Of a stretch of DNA of 7,991 bases, positions 1 through 5,078 are shown one piece after another; the first letter of the stretch is position 1; the number at the start of each line of letters is the position of its first letter. Made by a program: the position numbers and the translations under genes. The notes under the pieces are model-generated. The model saw nothing but the letters and a program-made list of their open reading frames with translations, had not been told where the DNA came from and did not search any database. The stretch comes from Coriobacteriia bacterium (GTDB taxonomy: Bacteria; Actinomycetota; Coriobacteriia; Coriobacteriales; UBA8131), in NCBI GenBank assembly GCA_009781525.1, contig WQXZ01000078.1, positions 1 to 7,991 on the forward strand, written 5' to 3'.

Positions 1-825
1 GGATTTGTGAGCATAACCCCAGAAGCTTACGCATGCTATGGGAGCAAACACCAGGATGGCAAGCAGTGCAGCCATGAAGCCGGTAGCGGGGGTGGATTCC
101 AGGTATGCTCCTCCCCAAAGACCGCCGGGGTTTACCGTTCTGAACAAGATGACCGCAAAGGCTAAAAGAAAGAGGATCAGAACCTGAGAACGGATGGCTT
201 GAGATTTCTTGAGTTGGTCTAAAGCGTCGTTCATGCTTTTACGGAATCTCGGTAATGCGACTGGATTCTTGAAACTCAGCTTGCGCTGCAGGTACCAGAG
301 CAGCATAGCAAAGGCAGGTATTGCAAGTACGGCCATCAGCGCCTGTACGCTTTCTGGAAGATAGGTAAACATCAGGGATGTCTGAAGGTTGCTTGAGGCG
401 GTGACAACAATCATCAAGATCACCAGGCCCCAGATGGTGCCGTTGGAGTGATAGATCCGGAAAGCTGCGACATTCGTCCATGCCCTGACGAGCCCAATGA
501 GAAACATTCCTAAGCTTGAGACCAGTTGCTGAGGGATGAAATCCTGATGCCCCGCCAAAGCGCACAGCAATGTGCCTACTGAGCCGAGCAACGCCATTAT
601 CACAAGGAGCTGACTGTTGAATTTAAGCGCCTGACGATCGAAGATCATGAAGAGAAGATAGCCAACTAATATTGCGAAAACCCAACAAATTCGTTCAAGC
701 GCAAAGCCAGGAGTCAGGTCTTTTATGACGTTAAAAACCGGGCTCTGGTAAATCGACTGGAGCCAAAAAGAACTAATCATCATCAACAGCCAGATGATGG
801 GTATGTAGCGTCGAAAGTTATTCAT
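1..825 (-). CDS. Polytopic membrane protein, probable N-terminal part of a membrane-bound LuxR-type regulator (truncated by window edge)
   Basis: The frame is open from an ATG at 825 to the window edge, giving 275 residues without a stop, so the C-terminus is missing. The visible part is very hydrophobic, with about eight membrane segments at roughly residues 7-24, 42-61, 71-89, 99-117, 132-148, 158-177, 214-229 and 248-268. A basic loop around residues 182-213 divides it into six plus two or more segments, an MFS-like layout. In Coriobacteriia, proteins with such an N-terminus and a C-terminal LuxR helix-turn-helix often lie beside Tat flavoprotein genes. The divergent position here fits that, but the DNA-binding domain would lie outside the window, so the regulator role is inference. 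A transporter is the main alternative. The start has only a weak AGGG sequence two bases upstream, but an extended -10 element is placed so that transcription could begin at the ATG itself. Confidence 0.8.
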   Translation of the reverse strand, partial: MNNFRRYIPIIWLLMMISSFWLQSIYQSPVFNVIKDLTPGFALERICWVFAILVGYLLFMIFDRQALKFNSQLLVIMALLGSVGTLLCALAGHQDFIPQQLVSSLGMFLIGLVRAWTNVAAFRIYHSNGTIWGLVILMIVVTASSNLQTSLMFTYLPESVQALMAVLAIPAFAMLLWYLQRKLSFKNPVALPRFRKSMNDALDQLKKSQAIRSQVLILFLLAFAVILFRTVNPGGLWGGAYLESTPATGFMAALLAILVFAPIACVSFWGYAHKS

Positions 826-831
826 AACCCT

Positions 832-840
832 AGTATAACA
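832..840 (-). promoter_or_regulatory. Extended -10 promoter, possibly giving a leaderless transcript
   Basis: On the minus strand this reads TGTTATACT, a TGn-extended -10 hexamer. The hexamer (837-832) occupies -12 to -7 if the A of the ATG at 825 is +1, the spacing expected for a leaderless mRNA. A loose -35 match, CTGATA, lies 19 bases upstream. The same TGnTATACT form precedes the protease gene at 5009-5017. Confidence 0.45.
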
Positions 841-870
841 GGGTGGTATAGCGTTATATCAGCGTAAGGG

Positions 871-895
871 CCTCCCCAAAAAAGGGGGATTTTTA
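871..895 (+). other. Short C-run/G-run hairpin followed by T-run
   Basis: TCCCC, a loop of A residues plus a G, then GGGGA are followed by five T residues, so on the plus strand this has the outline of a weak intrinsic terminator with a 5-bp stem. No plus-strand gene ends to its left. If real, it would block read-through into the flavoprotein gene or attenuate its transcript. The short stem makes chance likely. Confidence 0.25.
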
Positions 896-959
896 CTGCT
901 CGAACACCTGCAGAGCAAGAAACGTCAGATTAAGGGGAAGCGCGCGGCGTACGCGTTGC

Positions 960-1007
960 GCAGAATACGATGCGGCAGAATGCGGAAGCTGGCCTTTGCA
1001 ACTTGCA
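960..1007. promoter_or_regulatory. Repeat-containing control region of the flavoprotein cassette
   Basis: In the 220-bp gap between the divergent genes, two direct repeats, GCAGAATACG (960-969) and GCAGAATGCG (975-984), lie 15 bp apart. They are followed by a perfect inverted repeat, TGCAA-C-TTGCA, at 997-1007. No convincing -35/-10 pair was found for the flavoprotein gene. These repeats are candidate regulator sites by position only. Confidence 0.3.
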
Positions 1008-1045
1008 TTCAGTTTACGAGGAAGTGGAAAAAAGAAGGAGAAGTT

Positions 1046-2731
1046 ATGTCTACAGACGAAGTAAAGAAACACCAGGAAAAAGTGAGTCCGATGTCGAGAA
1101 GGAATTTCTTGAAAACTGCTGGCGCCGTCATCGGCACTGCGGCTGTCGCCTCGCCGCTCGCCGCTTGTACGACGACCGGACAAGGAGATGAATTCTGGCT
1201 GCCCGAGAAGTGGGATCTTGAAGCGGACGTGGTAGTAGTAGGTTTCGGTGGCGGTGGAGCCACAACAGCACTGGCGGCTTTTGATGCTGGAGTAGAGCCC
1301 CTGGTACTGGAAGCAGCGCCCGATGGGCTGGAAGGCGGCAACTCAGGTTGTTGCGGTGGCCTCATGTCTGTTCCGGATAGCGTTGACGAAGCTGTTAAAC
1401 ACTATAAGTATCAGCTGTTCGGTACAGCAAAAGATGATGAGCTGCTCCGTACAGTTGCCGAGTCATTCCAGAAGCTTCCCGGGCAACTTGAGAAGCTTGG
1501 CGCTAAATTCACAAAAAGCGCTGCGCCAAATCCCTATTTCCCAACAGCTCCCGGCGCCTCAACGTTTTATGCGTACAGGCCGGTAGGAAGAGAAGGGGAG
1601 CCTTCCGGCGCTTATATCACATGGAGGTCACTCAGGGCTGCCATTGATCAAAAGGGCATCAGGGTCATGTATGACACGCGTGGCAGAGAGCTCATCCAGA
1701 ATGTCAAGACAAAGGAGATCCTGGGTGTAGTGGCAGAAAAAGATGGCCAGAAGCTATACATCAAGGCAAAGAAGGGCGTTGTCTTAGCCTGCGGAGGCTA
1801 TGAGCTCGATCAAGACAGGATAGGATGGTATAACCATCCCGGAGTGAAGTTCTCGAACGTTGGTACTCCATACAATAGAGGTGACGGAGTCAAGATGTGC
1901 CTGTCAGTTAACACCGACATGTGGCACAACGTATCCCTTGAGTATCTTGGCTATGCCTTCAAGGTACCGAGCGATATCTATGATTGCGGTATCGGCGCTG
2001 TCTACCAGGGTGTTCTTCCTGCAAACAACTTCATGATGGTGAACGCCAAAGGCAAGAGATTCGTGAATGAATCACTGAATATCACCCACTGGAAAGGCCC
2101 GATGGAGGTCTTTGACTTCGACCAGGCTAATGCTGATTACTTCAATATGCCGTTCTGGGTAATCTTTGATGACGCACTCTATAAGGCTGGTCCGTTGGGT
2201 TCGTCTCAGGACAGACCTGGTCCTGGCGCAGGTGGAGGCTGGGGCACCATCCATAGGGTCTATGATTGGAGCATAGATAACAACAAAGAGCTAAACGCTG
2301 GATGGATTCTCAAGGCTGATACGCTTAAAGAACTGGCTGGAAAGATGAAAGGTACAACCCCTGGTGGGAATACAGTAACTGCGGATGCCGCAGGGCTGGA
2401 AGACGCAGTCAGCAGGTTCAATGAACTCGTTGTAGCAGGCGTTGACTCTGACTTTGGCAGGCGTATGAACGGTGTAACAACTATTGAGAAGCCTCCGTTT
2501 TACGCGATTGAAGTAAGCGTGATGCTTGTTAATACTCAGGGCGGCCCTCTGCACAACAAGCACGGTCAAACTCTGGATGTCGACGGTAATCCCATTCCAA
2601 GGCTGTACACCGTAGGCGAGTTGGGATCGGTCTTTGGTTGGTTGTATCAGGGCGGTTCGAATTTCCCGGAAGCCATGGCTTTTGGTTACATCGCTGGCGA
2701 GCACGCCTCTGCCTTAGAGGATTGGGTTTAA
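1046..2731 (+). CDS. Tat-exported FAD-binding reductase of the fumarate reductase/flavocytochrome c flavoprotein family
   Basis: This encodes 561 residues. The start is set by AAGGAG at 1035-1040, five bases before the ATG; an in-frame upstream ATG at 956 lacks a ribosome site. The N-terminus has a twin-arginine motif (SRRNFLK, 17-23), a hydrophobic stretch and LAAC at 38-41, a likely lipobox, so the mature enzyme is probably an exported lipoprotein anchored at Cys41. FAD-binding parts are a dinucleotide fold with GFGGGG at 66-71, Glu89 at the end of the second strand, GGNSG at 97-101, GKRFVNES at 336-343, and the C-terminal pair YTVGELGS (521-528) and GGSNFPEAMAFG (536-547). No heme motif is present, so electrons must come from a separate protein, plausibly the cytochrome two genes downstream. 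The HG..R.GGN-type substrate-binding segment of true fumarate reductases reads WLYQGGSNF here, arguing against a simple dicarboxylate substrate. The substrate is unknown. Confidence 0.93.
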   Translation: MSTDEVKKHQEKVSPMSRRNFLKTAGAVIGTAAVASPLAACTTTGQGDEFWLPEKWDLEADVVVVGFGGGGATTALAAFDAGVEPLVLEAAPDGLEGGNSGCCGGLMSVPDSVDEAVKHYKYQLFGTAKDDELLRTVAESFQKLPGQLEKLGAKFTKSAAPNPYFPTAPGASTFYAYRPVGREGEPSGAYITWRSLRAAIDQKGIRVMYDTRGRELIQNVKTKEILGVVAEKDGQKLYIKAKKGVVLACGGYELDQDRIGWYNHPGVKFSNVGTPYNRGDGVKMCLSVNTDMWHNVSLEYLGYAFKVPSDIYDCGIGAVYQGVLPANNFMMVNAKGKRFVNESLNITHWKGPMEVFDFDQANADYFNMPFWVIFDDALYKAGPLGSSQDRPGPGAGGGWGTIHRVYDWSIDNNKELNAGWILKADTLKELAGKMKGTTPGGNTVTADAAGLEDAVSRFNELVVAGVDSDFGRRMNGVTTIEKPPFYAIEVSVMLVNTQGGPLHNKHGQTLDVDGNPIPRLYTVGELGSVFGWLYQGGSNFPEAMAFGYIAGEHASALEDWV

Positions 2732-2776
2732 GCCATCAGTTTAGAAAAGCGTTAATGGTTTTGTATCAATAGACAG

Positions 2777-2802
2777 AGAGGGGCGGACTAGTCCGCCCCT
2801 CT
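2777..2802. terminator. Perfect 26-bp palindrome between flavoprotein and Ig-repeat genes
   Basis: Two 13-base arms (2777-2789 and 2790-2802) are fully complementary and G+C-rich, centred on ACTAGT. As RNA this gives a stem of about 11 bp with a CUAG loop. It sits 45 bp after the flavoprotein stop and 54 bp before the next start. Only a broken T tract follows (TTGGTTTT from 2810), so it may be a partial terminator, an mRNA-stabilising hairpin or a protein-binding palindrome. It could lower expression of the downstream genes relative to the flavoprotein. Confidence 0.55.
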
Positions 2803-2856
2803 GCAAGCTTGGTTTTCGGCAATATGAGCATGACTGTTCTTGTTAAGGAGAGATTG

Positions 2857-3786
2857 ATGGTAGAAGAGATCCAGATACATCATACAGATACGATTATTGT
2901 TAATGATGTTCCCACTGAGTTTTATGTCGGCTCCAGCATCGTTCTTAAGATAAGAGTGTCATGCTCCTCGGGCTGTGATCTGCGAAGCAAGACGGTAGAG
3001 ATACTGGCGCAGGACGCGGTTGTCGCGGAGGTTGAGCTGAGTTCGTTTGGCGAGACAGGCAACGAGACAGACGAGTTCATCGTTCCAGCGCCGACTCATC
3101 TTGGGGAACACAGATGGATTGTTGTGTTCCCGGCTCAAGAGCAGGAAGGTGTCATACACCAGGAAAGCTCAGCGTTGTTTTCATTCATCACCAAGCCGCA
3201 TGCAACAAGCATGGCAGTCTGGGATGTCCCTTCTCCGATAGCGCTTGGCACATATTTCAAGTGCAAAGTCGGCGTCAAGTGTCTATCTGAGTGCGATCTG
3301 GCAGGCAAGACTGTTGTGCTCCGCAATGATAAAGGTCATGAGGCGGTGGAGAGTCTGCTGGGGACTACTCCATGGACGCCCGAGGGCGCCTTGTACTGGA
3401 CAGAAGTGGAGCTTAAGGCCCCAGACGTTGAAGGAAGCTATGTATGGGAGGCTGCGTTTTGTGCGTCGGACATGGAGATACCTCATGAGGATGCCTCCTA
3501 TTCATTTAGATTCCGGACAGTGGCGATGCCCGATCATATGCTAACCGTTGAGGTCGTTGCGCAAGATTCAAAGAAGCCGATAAAGGGGGCGGATGTGACT
3601 CTGCCTCCGTTTATCGGTCGCACTGATGAGCACGGAATAGCGAGATTTGAAGTGCATAAAGGTGATTATGAGCTGAGCGTCTCTAAGTATGAATACGAGA
3701 TCTTTGAAACAACTCTCAAAGTGGATGATGACATTTCTTTCAAAGCAGAGCTTCTGACTCTTTATGATACTTTTTGGCTGCGATAG
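2857..3786 (+). CDS. Protein with two Ig-like repeats and a C-terminal carboxypeptidase-regulatory-like domain
   Basis: This encodes 309 residues from an ATG with AAGGAG six bases upstream (2845-2850); the in-frame ATG at 2809 has no comparable site. I do not recognise a named family. Two beta-rich repeats can be aligned by eye, at about residues 18-113 and 124-222. Each opens with VP and a 'G..' strand, carries a CxxxCDL motif (C36/C40 and C142/C146) followed by KTV, then a P-(T/D)-(x)-x-G turn, an aromatic strand (HRWIVVF, SYVWEAAF), an acidic H/E-rich turn, and a final S(L/Y)xF(S/R)F strand. Residues 228-300 resemble a carboxypeptidase-regulatory/PEGA-like sandwich (PIKGADVTLP, then GIARFEVHKGDYELSV). 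No signal peptide or membrane segment is visible, although both neighbours are exported. It could be a cytoplasmic partner or chaperone of the flavoprotein, or be exported by another route. This is inference from position. Confidence 0.85.
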   Translation: MVEEIQIHHTDTIIVNDVPTEFYVGSSIVLKIRVSCSSGCDLRSKTVEILAQDAVVAEVELSSFGETGNETDEFIVPAPTHLGEHRWIVVFPAQEQEGVIHQESSALFSFITKPHATSMAVWDVPSPIALGTYFKCKVGVKCLSECDLAGKTVVLRNDKGHEAVESLLGTTPWTPEGALYWTEVELKAPDVEGSYVWEAAFCASDMEIPHEDASYSFRFRTVAMPDHMLTVEVVAQDSKKPIKGADVTLPPFIGRTDEHGIARFEVHKGDYELSVSKYEYEIFETTLKVDDDISFKAELLTLYDTFWLR

Positions 3787-3839
3787 AAGAGGCTTGGCGC
3801 ATGGGAATACTTCTTGCACGAATTCAGGTCAGCGAATAA

Positions 3840-3850
3840 ACGATTATCGT
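3840..3850. promoter_or_regulatory. 11-bp palindrome upstream of the cytochrome ribosome site
   Basis: ACGAT-T-ATCGT forms a perfect palindrome about a central T, five bases before the GGAGAG ribosome-binding sequence of the cytochrome gene. It is a possible small operator, but its short length makes chance plausible. The rest of the 79-bp gap shows no clear promoter. Confidence 0.25.
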
Positions 3851-3865
3851 ACTTTGGAGAGAAAA

Positions 3866-4492
3866 ATGAAAAGCAATGGTTTTACAAAGAAAAAATCGTT
3901 TCTTATTGCAACAGCTGTACTATCCGTAGTCGTACTGCTGATAATCGCAAGTTGCGCTCCTTCAATCGGTAAACCTGAGACGGAAGGCGATTACATTCCC
4001 GATGCAAATGCGGAACTGCCAAGAATGCCTGAGTGGTTTGTCTGGCATCCCAACGCGGAGTGTTCAGTCTCTATCTGTCATACCAGCGAAGCTGCTTCGA
4101 AGCGCGACGATACCCTGCTTGTCAGCATCCATGATGTTCAGGCAGGGAATAGTGAGTGCATGGATTGCCACGACACCGCAGCGCTGCAAGCGGCTCACTC
4201 AACAACAGGGCAGGCAACTGATCAGGGCTTTGACTATCGCGGCTTTTGTTTTGATTGCCACGTGAGCCAAGCAGAATTAGCTGAATTAACCGCAAATAGT
4301 ACCGTTCTCACCGATGCCATGGGGACAGTAGTCAATCCTCACGACTTGCCTCAAGGTCTGGAGCATACAGTGAAAGATGTCGCGCAATGCGCTAACTGTC
4401 ACAAAATGCACAGGACATATAACCCTATTGACTACTGCTACTACACGTGTCATCACTCGAAAGTATTCGAGTGCGATACCTGTCACCACTGA
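3866..4492 (+). CDS. Multiheme c-type cytochrome lipoprotein (cytochrome c3-like), six potential heme sites
   Basis: This encodes 208 residues. GGAGAG ends four bases before the chosen ATG; the longer frame from 3764 overlaps the preceding gene and places 34 charged residues before the signal. The N-terminus is a lysine-rich signal peptide with a hydrophobic core (11-29) and a lipobox IASC (27-30), so Cys30 is probably lipidated and the protein sits on the outer face of the membrane. Heme-attachment motifs are CX4CH at C66/C71/H72, CXXCH at C98, C128, C175 and C203, and CX3CH at C191/C195/H196. Further histidines (61, 89, 111, 159, 167, 182, 197, 208) could be axial ligands. It is the natural electron donor for the heme-less flavoprotein two genes upstream. 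Four canonical sites are firm. The CX4CH and CX3CH sites are unusual spacings, so the true number of hemes could be four to six. Confidence 0.92.
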   Translation: MKSNGFTKKKSFLIATAVLSVVVLLIIASCAPSIGKPETEGDYIPDANAELPRMPEWFVWHPNAECSVSICHTSEAASKRDDTLLVSIHDVQAGNSECMDCHDTAALQAAHSTTGQATDQGFDYRGFCFDCHVSQAELAELTANSTVLTDAMGTVVNPHDLPQGLEHTVKDVAQCANCHKMHRTYNPIDYCYYTCHHSKVFECDTCHH

Positions 4493-4520
4493 TCTTGAGT
4501 TGCAACTAAAGCGTATTTGA

Positions 4521-4567
4521 GAGCAGTATAGTTTGTAGCTATGGCGCTACCACAGGCTGTACTGCTC
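4521..4567. terminator. Two-tier hairpin just after the cytochrome gene
   Basis: The outer stem pairs 4521-4531 with 4557-4567 (11 pairs, one of them a U-G wobble; GAGCAGTA with TACTGCTC is perfect). An inner stem pairs GTAGC (4535-4539) with GCTAC (4546-4550). It starts 29 bp after the cytochrome stop, so it may end or protect the cassette transcript. No T tract follows, so it is not a classical intrinsic terminator. Confidence 0.45.
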
Positions 4568-4573
4568 TGTCTG

Positions 4574-4655
4574 CCGGCGTAGGCTGTTGTGTGATGGATA
4601 TCCAAAAACCTGACGAACTCCTCCCTTATATCCATCACACAACAGCCTACGCTGG
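4574..4655. repeat. Large inverted repeat: perfect 25-bp arms around a 26-base loop
   Basis: Bases 4577-4601 are the exact reverse complement of 4628-4652. After one G-T wobble (4576/4653) the pairing continues for two more pairs, CC (4574-4575) with GG (4654-4655). The intervening 26 bases (4602-4627) contain no further obvious structure. The stem is far longer than needed for a terminator and perfect, which points to recent origin, selection for a double-stranded structure, or a miniature palindromic element. No coding sequence is evident and no clear flanking duplication was seen. Confidence 0.85.
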
Positions 4656-4763
4656 ATAAAACCAACCAACAACAATCATCATGCTTGATGAGGACTCCAG
4701 GAAGTAAGCATGTCTCGAGCTCCTGTCGTCACTTTCTTTCAGGCCAGAAATGCTTCGTTTAAC

Positions 4764-4797
4764 GGTATACTTGCGAAAAATAAAGAAATAATATACC
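4764..4797 (+). promoter_or_regulatory. Possible promoter with flanking inverted hexamers
   Basis: TTGCGA (4771-4776) and TATACC (4792-4797) resemble -35 and -10 elements, with a short 15-bp spacer. GGTATA at 4764-4769 is the inverse of the TATACC, so the site is also an inverted repeat that could bind a dimeric repressor. It would direct transcription to start about 12 bases before the possible small ORF. Support is weak because of the spacer. Confidence 0.3.
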
Positions 4798-4815
4798 CGT
4801 AAATGCCGATAAAAA

Positions 4816-4938
4816 ATGAATATCAAACGCGAGACACTGGCCAGCTATATCAAGCTTATGGAGAATACAAAGAACTACCAGCTTTGTAGTTTCTGGAGCA
4901 AAGAGAACTCACTTGGAGAACTCCAGAAAAAACTATGA
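4816..4938 (+). CDS. Possible 40-residue small protein
   Basis: An ATG at 4816 opens a 40-codon frame ending in TGA at 4936-4938. The product starts MNIKRETLASYIKLMENTKN and continues with YQLCSFWSKENSLGELQKKL. It is balanced in charge and helix-prone, and the composition looks like protein, not noise. There is no Shine-Dalgarno sequence, but the -10-like TATACC at 4792-4797 would give a leader of only about 12 bases. The same DNA contains two inverted repeats (4866-4872 with 4882-4888; 4890-4898 with 4921-4929), so a structured small RNA is a competing reading. Its function is unknown. Confidence 0.4.
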   Translation: MNIKRETLASYIKLMENTKNYQLCSFWSKENSLGELQKKL

Positions 4939-5008
4939 GCAAAAACGACTATCATGCTTGATAACAAGCGGAATCATTGTGAAATTTTTCAGCGATGCGT
5001 CTGGGATT

Positions 5009-5017
5009 TGCTATACT
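5009..5017 (+). promoter_or_regulatory. Extended -10 promoter of the PrsW-like protease gene
   Basis: TGCTATACT is a TGn-extended -10 element (hexamer at 5012-5017), of the same form as the one at 832-840. There is no strong -35. Transcription would begin near 5024, downstream of the ATG at 4995 and upstream of the chosen start at 5079, which supports the shorter protein. Confidence 0.5.
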
Positions 5018-5078
5018 GATAGGAAATGAGCCAGCCTGGTGCGTTGGTAAAAGCTGGCATGGATTAGTGAGGTGTGAA

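Larger units (their letters stand above)
4678..4962. repeat. Pair of direct 12-bp repeats, ATCATGCTTGAT
   Basis: The exact 12-mer ATCATGCTTGAT occurs at 4678-4689 and again at 4951-4962, with start-to-start distance 273 bp. Each copy is itself partly palindromic (ATCA...TGAT). The second copy also begins a small hairpin, GCTTG-ATAA-CAAGC (4956-4969). The pair brackets the possible small ORF at 4816-4938. They could be regulator sites or the footprint of a lost insertion. Nothing else supports either view. Confidence 0.35.

Noticed and set aside
239..565. Minus-strand ORF of 108 codons inside the membrane protein region
   Set aside because: It lies in another frame of the 825-to-1 gene, whose product has regular membrane segments. 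The 108-residue product has none.
956..1045. In-frame N-terminal extension of the flavoprotein from an ATG at 956
   Set aside because: It has no ribosome-binding sequence and would put 30 residues before a normal Tat signal. The ATG at 1046 has AAGGAG at good spacing.
3814..3842. Promoter for the cytochrome gene (TTGCAC, 17 bp, TAAACG)
   Set aside because: Both hexamers match the consensus at only about three of six positions. Operon read-through explains expression equally well.
3764..3865. Longer start for the cytochrome at 3764
   Set aside because: It would overlap the preceding gene and bury the lipoprotein signal 34 residues inside. The ATG at 3866 is directly preceded by GGAGAG.
4995..5078. 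Longer start for the protease at 4995
   Set aside because: It lies upstream of the predicted transcription start (about 5024) set by the extended -10 at 5009-5017, while the ATG at 5079 has GAGG at proper spacing.
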